A stretch of 26,626 bases of DNA from Pseudomonadota bacterium. GTDB lineage: Bacteria > Pseudomonadota > Alphaproteobacteria > Rhizobiales > Devosiaceae. The notes beneath the pieces are model-generated. The model saw only the letters and a program-made list of their open reading frames with translations, made no database searches and was not told where the DNA came from. Both the position numbers and the translations under genes were made by a program. Location of the stretch: the NCBI GenBank assembly GCA_023431205.1, contig JAEYXQ010000149.1, positions 1 through 26,626 of the forward strand. Reading direction: 5' to 3'. Position 1 is the stretch's first letter; the number at the start of each line of letters is the position of its first letter. Shown here piece after piece: positions 8,106 to 15,953 of this stretch.

Positions 8106-8122
8106 CGCGTTGCGCGAACGCG
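8106..8122 (-). terminator. Possible weak terminator after the small unknown gene
   Basis: The stem CGCGTT/AACGCG (6 bp, 5-base loop) begins right after the TAA of the small minus-strand gene. On that strand it is followed by ATTGTTT, a short T-rich tail. The stem is short and the tail imperfect, so a terminator role is only plausible. The rest of the gap 7967-8105 shows no gene or signal that I recognise. Confidence 0.35.
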
Positions 8123-8123
8123 C

Positions 8124-8393
8124 TTAGGCCATGTTGCCGGCAGACGATTGATGAACTGACCGGCGACCTACAACCACGGGCAAGCCATGGCTGGACGCCA
8201 GGACGTGGCGGCCGAACCAGGTGAGCTTGAGGCCCTTCGGCGTGATCTCGGCCACGCCATAGAAGCAGAGCTTGCGCCCGGTGAGCCAGTCGAAGTCCCT
8301 TACCGGGCTCCTGGCCATGGTGAGCATCAACATCCGCTCGGCAACGGTGAGGTGGTTCCACCTGAGCCATTCTTCCTTCGGGGACGACCGCAT
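8124..8393 (-). CDS. Small protein of unknown function (89 aa)
   Basis: I do not recognise this protein. ATG 8393 has CGGAG about 8 bases upstream. The residues look like real coding rather than an arginine-rich shadow frame: a helical stretch LTVAERMLMLTMARSP, then LCFYGVAEITPKGLKLTWFG. The ITPKGL...G pattern after a helical segment resembles the wing end of small winged-helix proteins, but that is an impression, not an identification. The last 20 residues look unstructured. It lies 97 bases downstream of the symporter gene on the same strand and is followed by a possible terminator. The same frame is open 60 residues further upstream, but that part is low-complexity and lacks a start signal. 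Confidence 0.5.
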   Translation of the reverse strand: MRSSPKEEWLRWNHLTVAERMLMLTMARSPVRDFDWLTGRKLCFYGVAEITPKGLKLTWFGRHVLASSHGLPVVVGRRSVHQSSAGNMA

Positions 8394-8490
8394 CTCACCA
8401 CTCCGCAACAGCCGGGGTTCGGCACGCTGAACGCGCCGCGGTGCGTGTGGTTGCCGTCGATGCGTTGTGCGCAGTCGGCGTGGCCCTGCC

Positions 8491-9477
8491 CTACTGGTTT
8501 CTTGTCCAGATCGTCTGGTCGATGCGGCCGTTGAGTTCGGGGAAGTCGGCGGCGTGGAAGGTTGGTTCCTCACCGGCCTTGCGTTGGGCGGCGTAGTCGC
8601 GGGTCAGCTTCACGACGGTGCCCGACAACAGCACGATGGCGATGAGGTTGACCGTTGCCATCAGGCCCATTGAGGCATCGGCAGCGTTGAACACGGTGGC
8701 GACGCTTTCATAGGCGCCCCACAGGACCATCGCCAGAACACCCAGGCGCAACACCGTGAGACCCGTGGCATTGCCGAGCCGAAGGAAGGTCATGGCATTT
8801 TCGGCATAGGAGTAGTTGCCGATGATGGAGGTGAAGGCGAAGAAGAAAATGGCGATGGCGATGAAGGCGTGGCCAGCCCCGCCAATGTGGACGCTCATGG
8901 CTGCTTTAGTCAGGGGCGTTCCGGTGAGTTCGCTTCCCGGAACCATGACACCCGACAACAGGATCATCAGCCCCGTCGCGGTGCAGATCAGGATCGTGTC
9001 GTTGAACACAAGACCGAAGGCGAGGATCAGACAGACGGAAAAAACCGCGCCCGCCCATGGCGCGCCCAAGCCTCGTGCAATGTAGAAGGCGGGGCCGCCG
9101 CGATACTCCCCCTCAGCGTTTCGCACCTTGTACAGCTGAGCGAGCGTGGATTCGGCATAGGCCGTTGCCATCCCGAGGAACGCCACCACCCACATCCAGA
9201 ACAAGGCGCCCGGCCCGCCGAGGTAGAGCGCCACCGCGACGCCGGCCAGATTGCCTGTGCCCACCCGCGATGCCAGGCTGGTGCATAGCGCCTGAAACGG
9301 GGTGATGCCGGCCTTGTCGGCCTTGTTGGACCCGAGCACAGCCCTGAACATCTCAGGGAAGTACACCAGTTGCACGAAGCCGAGCCTGATGGTGAAGAAG
9401 AGCCCCACCGCCAGAAGCCCATAGATCAGCACATAGCCCCAGAAGATCTCGTTGAGGAAATTGATGATCGGGTCCAC
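8491..9477 (-). pseudogene. Sodium:alanine/glycine symporter (AGCS family) with a large in-frame internal deletion
   Basis: AGCS proteins import alanine or glycine with Na+ through about 10-11 TM segments and are about 450-540 residues long. The N-terminal part is clear (GLFFTIRLGFVQL, FQALCTSLASRVGTGNLAGV, GGPGALFWMWVVAFLGMAT, FRGGPAFYI-like RGGPAFYIARGLG). So is the C-terminal part (DTILICTATGLMILLSG, FAFTSIIGNYSYAEN). Between LAFGLVFN and DTILICTATG (junction at about 9000/9001) roughly 140 residues expected from homologues such as E. coli YaaJ are missing. The missing part includes the conserved SNEAGMGS block. The reading frame is intact. I used GTG 9477 (328 residues), which begins just before the family N-terminus PIINFLNEIFWG and has GGAAG 9 bases upstream. 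ATG 9582 is an alternative. A working transporter seems unlikely, but an intact shortened product is encoded, so 'pseudogene' is my judgement. Confidence 0.7.
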
Positions 9478-9682
9478 GCGCAGAAACTTCCAGGGATGGG
9501 GGGCCTCAGCCACGAACTGATCCCAGGCATACTCGAACTGCCCAACACCGGAACGTGGACAATCGTTTCGTTGCAGTGCCATCCATGGCAACGAGAATAC
9601 CGGCCTCTCCGCGGGCGTTGTGAACCAATGGGTTCTTTGTAACTTATGTGGTGAGCGACCGGCCCCGTCGCACAGGACGCCA

Positions 9683-11842
9683 ATGTTGAACCGTCGGATC
9701 GCGCGCACCAAGGTCTCTCCGCTTCAGGCGATGGGAGCGTTCGCGCTTCTTGCCGGTCTCCTCTATTTCGGCGCCGGCATCATCGTGCCGCTGGTTCTGG
9801 CGATCCTGATCGCCTTCGCCCTGACGCCGCTGGTCAACTGGCTGAACCGGAAGCTGCGACTGCCCGATCCCGTGGCGGTCATTCTGAGCGTCATGGTGGC
9901 GGCGCTCCTGCTGGTGATGCTTGCCGGCATTGCCGGAGTTCAACTGGCGCGGCTGGCGCAGGAACTGCCCCGCTACCAGGAGGTGGTCAGCACAAAGCTC
10001 GAAGCGGTGCAGGACCAGTTCGGCGGGGGCGCCGTGCTGGAGCGTGTCAACGCCATTGTGGAAGCCTTCGGGCAGCGACTGGCCGAGGCAGGCCCGGACG
10101 GGGCGGTGGCCGGCAGGCCCGTGCCGGTGGTGATCTCCAACGAGAGTGCCCCGCTTGGCCTGCTGACCTCCGTTCTCGGATCGATCATCGGGCCGGTGGC
10201 CACGGTTGCGATCGTGGTGGTGTTTCTGGTGTTCCTGCTCATGGGCAGGGCGGACCTGCTGGATCGCTTCATCCGCCTGGTGGGTTCTCGCGACTACGCG
10301 CGCGCCAATATTGCGCTGGCGGATGCCAGCAAACGCGTCGGGCGCTACCTGCTCGTCCAGCTGGCGGTAAACTGCACCTATGGCCTGATCTTCGGTCTGG
10401 GCCTCTGGCTGATCGGCGTGCCGAGCGCGGTGCTGTGGGGCCTGTTGATCGTTGTCTTCCGGTACATTCCCTTCATCGGCGCCCTGATCATTGCCGTGGT
10501 CCCGTTCGGGCTCGCCTTCGCGGTGGATCCGGGATGGAACATGCTGATCCTCAGCGTCGGCCTGTTCCTCGTGCTGGACCTTACCACCGCAAACGTCATC
10601 GAGCCGCGTCTTTATGGCTCGAGCACGGGCGTGTCGCCGATCGCGATCCTGCTGTCCGCCATGTTCTGGGCGACGCTCTGGGGGCCCATAGGGCTGATCC
10701 TGTCAACCCCGATGACGGTGTGCCTGGTGGTCATCGGACGGCACCTGCCCCAGTTCCGGTTCCTCGACACCCTGCTGGGCAGCGAGCCTGTGCTGACCGC
10801 CCCCGAACAGCTCTACCAGAGGCTTCTCAAGGGTGACACGCAGGGGGCCATCGACTCCGTCGAGAGCTTCCTCGAGGAGCATGACAAGCGCGCCTTCATC
10901 GAGGAGGTCGCCCTACCGATGCTGCGCATGGCGAGCGTCGAACTCACCGACCGGCCGGAAGCCATGGAGCAGCGGCGGCAACTCGCGTCTTCGTTCGACA
11001 TGGTGCTCGAAGAGATCGGCGAGGTCGAACCGTCAGAGGATGCTCCGGTGCTGTTGGTTGGCGGCCGTACTGAGTTCGACGAAGCCGCAGCCCGGCTCAT
11101 AGCCATGTTGGCGGCGATGGATGGTACGCCCACCCGGGTGCTCCCGCCACTCGCCATCAGGCCGGAAGCAATCAGCCGTCTCGACCTTGATGGGGTGGTG
11201 GCGGTGGCACTCGTGTTTCTGGGCAGCGACATTCGCGCCCACGCCCGCTACGTGTCCCGGCGCTTCAGTCGGAAGGCCGCGCACGTCCGCCTCGTCGCGT
11301 GCGCCCTGGGTCCAACCATGCCCGACGAAACCGCGGAAAAGCTGCATCTCCACGCCGTCTATCGCTTGCCTGCAGAAACCGTCAGCTATCTGGAAGAATC
11401 GGCCCCACAGACCACGACGCCGGGCGCGTCCCACGCCGCGCCCGTGGTGCGGTCGGCCGTGCTTGACGATCCAAAGCTCGTGGAGATGCTGCGGGCCATC
11501 GCGGACCAGTTCGATGTTCCTGTGGCCACGGTGAACTTCGTTGGTGACGAACGCGCCGCGCGAGACAAGGACGCCTATCGGCTTACAGAGCTGGTAGCCA
11601 CGACCGGCAAGTCCCTGGTGATTACGGCCGAGGCGGAAGACGAAGACCTGCGCAACAATGCCTATCTGCAGTCCAACGGCATTCGCCTCTATGCAAGCGT
11701 TCCGCTTGCTCTCCGATCCGGTGAGGTGGTCGGCACGCTGACGCTTCTCGACTATGAGGAACATGAGTTCGGATCGAGCTCACTGGACACGCTGGAAGCG
11801 CGCGCCGGGGACGTCTCTGCGCTCCTGTCCGACCGCCCCTAG
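9683..11842 (+). CDS. AI-2E family (PerM-like) permease with C-terminal GAF-like domain
   Basis: This is an inner-membrane protein of the AI-2E/PerM exporter family. Residues about 15-355 form the permease, with paired N-terminal TMs (FALLAGLLYFGAGIIVPLVL), a soluble loop, and the C-terminal TM bundle with FRYIPFIGALIIAVVPFGLA and the motif GVSPIAILLSAMFWATLWGPIGLILSTP in part. Residues about 370-455 are a helical region seen in longer proteobacterial members (LYQRLLKGD, EVALPMLRMA). Residues about 455-545 look like an alpha/beta domain (VLLVGGRTEFDEAAARL). Residues about 590-717 look like a GAF domain (NAYLQSNGIRLYASVPLAL, GEVVGTLTLLDYE). ATG 9683 has AGGA 5 bases upstream, giving 719 residues. 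It is transcribed divergently from the damaged symporter gene. The real substrate of such proteins is often not AI-2. Confidence 0.88.
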   Translation: MLNRRIARTKVSPLQAMGAFALLAGLLYFGAGIIVPLVLAILIAFALTPLVNWLNRKLRLPDPVAVILSVMVAALLLVMLAGIAGVQLARLAQELPRYQEVVSTKLEAVQDQFGGGAVLERVNAIVEAFGQRLAEAGPDGAVAGRPVPVVISNESAPLGLLTSVLGSIIGPVATVAIVVVFLVFLLMGRADLLDRFIRLVGSRDYARANIALADASKRVGRYLLVQLAVNCTYGLIFGLGLWLIGVPSAVLWGLLIVVFRYIPFIGALIIAVVPFGLAFAVDPGWNMLILSVGLFLVLDLTTANVIEPRLYGSSTGVSPIAILLSAMFWATLWGPIGLILSTPMTVCLVVIGRHLPQFRFLDTLLGSEPVLTAPEQLYQRLLKGDTQGAIDSVESFLEEHDKRAFIEEVALPMLRMASVELTDRPEAMEQRRQLASSFDMVLEEIGEVEPSEDAPVLLVGGRTEFDEAAARLIAMLAAMDGTPTRVLPPLAIRPEAISRLDLDGVVAVALVFLGSDIRAHARYVSRRFSRKAAHVRLVACALGPTMPDETAEKLHLHAVYRLPAETVSYLEESAPQTTTPGASHAAPVVRSAVLDDPKLVEMLRAIADQFDVPVATVNFVGDERAARDKDAYRLTELVATTGKSLVITAEAEDEDLRNNAYLQSNGIRLYASVPLALRSGEVVGTLTLLDYEEHEFGSSSLDTLEARAGDVSALLSDRP

Positions 11843-11865
11843 AGCAAGTGCAGCGGCTTTCCCCG

Positions 11866-11894
11866 TTGACAGAAATGTAACAACCTTGTTACAT
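11866..11894 (+). promoter_or_regulatory. Promoter of the arsR-type gene, probably giving a leaderless mRNA
   Basis: TTGACA (11866-11871) and TTACAT (11889-11894) are separated by 17 bases. Transcription would begin about 7 bases after the -10, that is, at or next to the ATG at 11902. There is no ribosome binding site before that ATG, which fits a leaderless transcript. Confidence 0.55.
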
Positions 11895-11897
11895 TTC
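11872..11897. promoter_or_regulatory. Perfect 12-bp palindrome, likely ArsR operator
   Basis: GAAATGTAACAA (11872-11883) and TTGTTACATTTC (11886-11897) are exact reverse complements around a 2-base CC centre. The palindrome covers the spacer and -10 of the arsR promoter. Bound regulator would therefore block RNA polymerase, the usual autorepression arrangement of ArsR-family genes. Confidence 0.75.
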
Positions 11898-11901
11898 GGT
11901 C

Positions 11902-12273
11902 ATGGACGCTGTTGCACAGGCGCTTGCCGACCCGACCCGCCGGGCCATCTTGAAGATGCTGCGCGACCAGCCTGAAAACGCTGGTCGTATTGCCCAGGTT
12001 TTTTCAGTCAGCCGGCCCGCCGTCAGCCGTCACCTTCGCGTGCTGCGCGAGGCGAGGCTGGTCAGCGACGAGCTGGTTGGCCGCGAGCGCATGTACCGAC
12101 TGGAACTCCGCACTCTAGCGGAGCTCGAAGCTTACCTGGCCGACTTGCATAGGTCCGGGCCCTGGGACCATCGGTTCATGGCACTGGAGACAGAAGTTCA
12201 TCGCGTGAAGCGCCGGCGGCAGCGCAAGACTGTCGCCGCTCCATTGACCGGCTCCGGAAAGGAAAGTGCATGA
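11902..12273 (+). CDS. ArsR-family winged-helix transcriptional regulator
   Basis: A 123-residue DNA-binding repressor. The opening AVAQALADPTRRAILKMLRD is the classic first helix pair of ArsR proteins. The recognition region is IAQVFSVSRPAVSRHLRVLREARLV (about 30-54), followed by the wing GRERMYRLE. No cysteine pair of the metal-sensing type (such as ELCVCDL) is present. It therefore belongs to the non-metal group that is usually paired with SRPBCC proteins. The C-terminus is basic (VKRRRQRKTVA). It starts immediately after its own palindromic operator and overlaps the SRPBCC gene by 4 bases (ATGA), so the two are cotranscribed and probably jointly autoregulated. The inducer is unknown. Confidence 0.93.
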   Translation: MDAVAQALADPTRRAILKMLRDQPENAGRIAQVFSVSRPAVSRHLRVLREARLVSDELVGRERMYRLELRTLAELEAYLADLHRSGPWDHRFMALETEVHRVKRRRQRKTVAAPLTGSGKESA

Positions 12274-12749
12274 AACCGCAGGCCACCGGCCAGATCGTTG
12301 GCAACGACCTGATCCTCACCCGGGCGTTCCAGGCGCCGATCGAGGATGTCTGGACCAGCATCACGGACCCTGGGAGCACCGCCCGATGGTTCGGCCGGTG
12401 GGAAGGAGACGCCGGGCCCGGCAAGGTGGTGCGACTGCAAATGGCGTACGAAAAGGACCAACCCTGGATGGAGGTCACCATAGAGGAGTGCGAGGCGCCG
12501 CGCCGTCTGGTCCTGGTGACGAAGGATGAGGGCGGCGAGTGGCGGGTGGAGATCACTCTAAGCCAGACGGGGACCACCACCACGCTGCGGTTCGCCCAGC
12601 ACCTCTCTGACCTAGCTGTAGCTGGAGAAGTCGGGCCGGGCTGGGAATACTATCTGGACATGCTTGTCGCTGCCCGAGACGGAACGGCATTGCCAAGGTT
12701 CGAGGACTACTACCCCGCGCAGAAACCGCACTATTCACGCCCGGCTTAG
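12270..12749 (+). CDS. SRPBCC (AHSA1-like) domain protein
   Basis: A 159-residue START-like fold protein of the AHSA1/activator of Hsp90 ATPase homologue group, with a hydrophobic ligand cavity. The N-terminal strand LILTRAFQAPIEDVWTSITDP and the following ARWFGRWEGD are hallmark elements. ITLSQTGTTTTLRFAQHL and the C-terminal helix with GPGWEYYLDMLVAARDG complete the fold. The ligand cannot be predicted. It overlaps the arsR-type gene by 4 bases. In this common two-gene arrangement the regulator controls the SRPBCC gene. It ends 29 bases before the end of the convergent enolase-superfamily gene. Confidence 0.9.
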   Translation: MKPQATGQIVGNDLILTRAFQAPIEDVWTSITDPGSTARWFGRWEGDAGPGKVVRLQMAYEKDQPWMEVTIEECEAPRRLVLVTKDEGGEWRVEITLSQTGTTTTLRFAQHLSDLAVAGEVGPGWEYYLDMLVAARDGTALPRFEDYYPAQKPHYSRPA

Positions 12750-12778
12750 TCTGTGGTGCAGGTCTGTCGCTGCCGGCT

Positions 12779-13939
12779 TCACCAGTTGGTCACGGAACCG
12801 TCGTTGCGCCGAAGATGCGGAGCTTCCCAGAAGGCAAAGCTTTGTCGGCTTAGCAGGTCTTCGTTGACCTCGACGCCGAGGCCGGGCGCGTCGCTGACGG
12901 GGTAGACGGCGCCTGTCAGCCTCGGTTGGACGGGGAAGAAGTCGGCGTTGTCGAAGCCCAGGGCGACCTCTGGAGCCCGGGTTTCGAGCCAAGCGAAGTT
13001 GGGCACGGCGGCAGCAAAGTGGATTGTTGCGGCTGTGCACACCGGGCCGAGGGGATTGTGCGGCATCAGGTCGACATAGTGGGCTTCGCTCCAGCCGGCG
13101 ACCTTCATCGCCTCGGTGAGCCCGCCGACATTGCAGACATCGATGCGATTGAACTGGTGGATGCCGCGCTCGATGTAGGGCACGAACTGCCACTTGCTGG
13201 CGAATTCCTCACCGATGGCAAAGGGAATGTCGGTCATGGTGCGCAGCGACTCGTAGGCTTCCGGCGTCTCGTCGCGGATGGGCTCTTCAAGGAAATCGAG
13301 CACGCCCCGATCGAGCTTGTTGCAGAAGCTGGCGGCTTCAGCGACGGAGAGCCGGTGGTGGTAGTCGATGCCGAGGATCACGTCGCTGCCCAGTTCCTCC
13401 CGCGCCCGGTTGAGCAGGCGGGCCGTGGCTGCGATGGACTGGCGCGGCTCGAAGATGTCGCGGCTGTCCTGCCCGATGGGGAAGAAGCGGATGGCGTCGA
13501 AACCCATGGCCATGAGTTCCCGGGCACGCTGGACGGCGCCCTCCCCTGCACTGTCGCCGGTCGAGGCGAAGGTGGGGATGACGTGTCGCTGCTTTCCGCC
13601 AAGCAGATCATAGACGGGTACGCCCAGCGCCTTACCCTTGATGTCGTGCAGGGCGATGTCGATGGCCGAGATGGCGGCCTGCAGTACGCGCCCGCCCTCG
13701 AAATACTGGCTGCGATAGAGCTCTTGCCAGATACGGCCGATCTGCATCGCGTCCTGGCCGAGCAGGAATTCGCGGTAGTGCTCGATGGCACCAGCCACCG
13801 CCCGCTCCCGCCCGGTGAGGCCGCTCTCCCCCCAACCGAAGATGCCCTGGTCGGTCTCGACCTTGACCAGCAACTGGTTGCGGATGCCGACCCGTGCCGG
13901 GTACGGCTTGATGGCAGTGATCTTCAGCTTGGGGGCCAT
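12779..13939 (-). CDS. Enolase-superfamily acid-sugar dehydratase, galactonate dehydratase-like (MR subgroup)
   Basis: Enzymes of this group remove water from an aldonic or aldaric acid by Mg2+-assisted proton abstraction, giving a 2-keto-3-deoxy acid. In this 386-residue protein the capping domain is residues 1-115 (SAIDIALHDIKGKALGVPVYDLLGG) and the barrel follows. Probable metal ligands are Asp192 (GIDYHHR), Glu218 or Glu219 (FLEEPI) and Glu244 (IGEE). Catalytic candidates are His194 and His294 (LMPHNPLGP), with Glu319 in NFAWLE. This pattern resembles D-galactonate dehydratase (DgoD), but substrate specificity in the family cannot be read from it. It is the last gene of the minus-strand operon, 22 bases after the ABC ATPase. 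The ribosome binding site is weak. Confidence 0.87.
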   Translation of the reverse strand: MAPKLKITAIKPYPARVGIRNQLLVKVETDQGIFGWGESGLTGRERAVAGAIEHYREFLLGQDAMQIGRIWQELYRSQYFEGGRVLQAAISAIDIALHDIKGKALGVPVYDLLGGKQRHVIPTFASTGDSAGEGAVQRARELMAMGFDAIRFFPIGQDSRDIFEPRQSIAATARLLNRAREELGSDVILGIDYHHRLSVAEAASFCNKLDRGVLDFLEEPIRDETPEAYESLRTMTDIPFAIGEEFASKWQFVPYIERGIHQFNRIDVCNVGGLTEAMKVAGWSEAHYVDLMPHNPLGPVCTAATIHFAAAVPNFAWLETRAPEVALGFDNADFFPVQPRLTGAVYPVSDAPGLGVEVNEDLLSRQSFAFWEAPHLRRNDGSVTNW

Positions 13940-13961
13940 GATGGTCTCGGTGGCGCCTGGT

Positions 13962-15059
13962 TCAGGCGGCGCGCAGGGCCTTTTCGGTTTCGGCGTCGAA
14001 CAGGTGGATACGCTCCTGATCGAACTCCAGCCATACCATCTCGTCAGGCGCCACTATCACGGAAGGCGGCAGGCTGATGTTGACGATGGCGCCGGCAAGG
14101 AAGGCCTGCACGAAGGTAATGTCGCCCGTGGGCTCGACGGTATAGACCCGCGCTGGCACAGCGTCGGCAACCTGCGTCTTGTGCAGGCGGATTGTGGAGT
14201 GACGGGCACCGAGCACCACCTTGTTCGACTGTGCGCCGGCAACCTTGCGCGCGTTAAGGTCCGAAAGCGGCAAGCTCCAGCCCTCGCTGCTGGTGAGGAC
14301 GGTGCGGCCGTCCTGGCTGCCAACCTCGAGCGGCACGAGGCTCATCGCCGGGCTGCCGACGAAGCTGGCAACGAACATGTTGACCGGATCGGCGAACACT
14401 CTGGAAGGCGCATCGTACTGCTGTAGTAGTCCGCCGTTCATCACGGCCATCTTGTCGGCCATGGTCACGGCTTCGAGCTGGTCGTGGGTGACGTAGATGA
14501 TGGTGGCATTGAGATCCTGGTGGAAGCGCTTGATCTCGGAGCGCATCTGCACACGCAGCTTGGCGTCGAGGTTTGAGAGCGGCTCATCCATCAGGAACAC
14601 GGCCGGATCGCGCACCAGCGCCCGGCCAAGTGCCACGCGCTGCTGCTGGCCGCCTGAGAGTTCGCGAGGCTTGCGCTCGAGCAGGTGGGTGATGTCGAGC
14701 ACCTTGGCTGCGTCCATCACCTTCTTTTCGATGTCTGCCTTGGGAAGCTTCCGCATCTGCAGCGGGAACGCCAGGTTCTGGAACACAGTCTTCTGCGGGT
14801 AGAGCGCGTAGTTCTGGAACACCATGGCGATGTCCCGGTCCTTCGGATCGAGGTCGTTGACCACCCGGTCGCCGATGACAATGTCCCCAGAGGTGATGGG
14901 GATCAGTCCCGCCACCAGGTTGAGCGTCGTGGTCTTGCCGCAACCGGACGGGCCGACGAGAGCGACGAACTCGCCATCGTCGACAGTCAGGGAGACGTCC
15001 CTGGCTGCAAAGACGGAGCCGTAGGTTTTGACCAGATCTTTCAGGACCACCTGCGCCAT
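13962..15059 (-). CDS. ABC transporter ATPase, UgpC/MalK type
   Basis: A 365-residue ATPase subunit that powers import of a sugar or sugar-like solute. It shows Walker A GPSGCGKT (36-43), Q-loop FQNYALYP (81-88), signature LSGGQ (134-138), Walker B FLMDEP (155-160), D-loop SNLD and switch His192 (YVTHDQ). The C-terminal 120 residues are the OB/TOBE-like regulatory domain of MalK-type proteins. It is fourth in the operon, 12 bases after the second permease gene and 22 bases before the dehydratase gene. AGGGGAA precedes the ATG. The importer is therefore genetically linked to acid-sugar catabolism. Confidence 0.95.
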   Translation of the reverse strand: MAQVVLKDLVKTYGSVFAARDVSLTVDDGEFVALVGPSGCGKTTTLNLVAGLIPITSGDIVIGDRVVNDLDPKDRDIAMVFQNYALYPQKTVFQNLAFPLQMRKLPKADIEKKVMDAAKVLDITHLLERKPRELSGGQQQRVALGRALVRDPAVFLMDEPLSNLDAKLRVQMRSEIKRFHQDLNATIIYVTHDQLEAVTMADKMAVMNGGLLQQYDAPSRVFADPVNMFVASFVGSPAMSLVPLEVGSQDGRTVLTSSEGWSLPLSDLNARKVAGAQSNKVVLGARHSTIRLHKTQVADAVPARVYTVEPTGDITFVQAFLAGAIVNISLPPSVIVAPDEMVWLEFDQERIHLFDAETEKALRAA

Positions 15060-15071
15060 GGGCGAATTCCC

Positions 15072-15953
15072 CTAGTGTTTGACCGCGCCTTCGGTGAGAG
15101 CGCGCACGAAGTATTTCTGCAGGACCAGGAACAGCACCACGACCGGCACGCTCATCATGAAGCTCGCCGCCATCAGCCCGGGGAAATCCGTGGTGTTCTC
15201 GGAAAAGAAGCGCTGGATACCCACCGGCAGGGTGAGTTGCTCGTTCTTGGTGAGGAAGGTGGCGGCGTAGATGTACTCGTTCCAGGCGCCAATGAAGGAG
15301 TAGATCGCAGTGGCGATGATGCCGGGCACCGAGAGCGGTGTGACTATCAGCAGGAACGCCTGGAAGCGGGTCGCGCCATCAATGCGCGCCGCCTGTTCGA
15401 GCTGGATCGGGATGTTGTCGTAAAAGCCCTTGAGCAGCCAGATGGCCAGCGGCAGTCCGAACGTCAGGTAGGTCAGGATCAGTGAGCCGTGCGTGTTCAC
15501 CAGCCCGAGCACGCGCATCAGGATGAACAGCGGCACGAGGAAGATCACGGCCGGGAACATGTTCCGCAGCAGCACGGAGAAGAACAGGAACTTGCGGCCG
15601 GGGAAGCGGAAGCGCGAGAAGGCGTAGGCGGCGGGCACGGCAACAAGCACGGCCAGGATGGTGGTGCAGAACGACACGAACAGGCTGTTCCAGAAGAAGC
15701 GCAGGAAGTCCTGCCCGACGCTGTTCTGCGGATCGAGCAGCTTCTGGTAACTCGCCAGCGTCGGTTCGGCTGGCCACCATTGCGGGGGGAACTGCATGGC
15801 GGCAAAGCCCGACTTGATGGAGGTCAGCAGCATCCACACCATCGGTACAGCGGTGTAGAGGAGCATCAGCACCAGGAAGATGCGCCCGGCCCAGCGCCAG
15901 CCGTCGATACGCTTGCGGCTGCGCGGCACCGAGGGTTCGGCGGTCGCAGTCAT
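15072..15953 (-). CDS. ABC transporter permease, MalG/UgpE type
   Basis: A 293-residue inner-membrane subunit with six predicted TM segments. The first is about 24-46 (FLVLMLLYTAVPMVWML). The cytoplasmic EAA loop that docks on the ATPase is at about 185-210, with core LEQAARIDGATRFQAF. The pattern NSLFVSFCTTILAVLVAVPAAYAFSRF in part (from 89) is typical of the MalG-type subunit of CUT1 transporters. Its ATG overlaps the stop of the first permease gene by 4 bases, so the two are translated in a coupled way and in similar amounts. Confidence 0.95.
   Translation of the reverse strand: MTATAEPSVPRSRKRIDGWRWAGRIFLVLMLLYTAVPMVWMLLTSIKSGFAAMQFPPQWWPAEPTLASYQKLLDPQNSVGQDFLRFFWNSLFVSFCTTILAVLVAVPAAYAFSRFRFPGRKFLFFSVLLRNMFPAVIFLVPLFILMRVLGLVNTHGSLILTYLTFGLPLAIWLLKGFYDNIPIQLEQAARIDGATRFQAFLLIVTPLSVPGIIATAIYSFIGAWNEYIYAATFLTKNEQLTLPVGIQRFFSENTTDFPGLMAASFMMSVPVVVLFLVLQKYFVRALTEGAVKH

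Noticed and set aside
8491..9711. Longest version of the symporter frame starting at 9711
   Set aside because: The added N-terminal residues are not like the family, overlap the divergent permease gene start and have no ribosome binding site.
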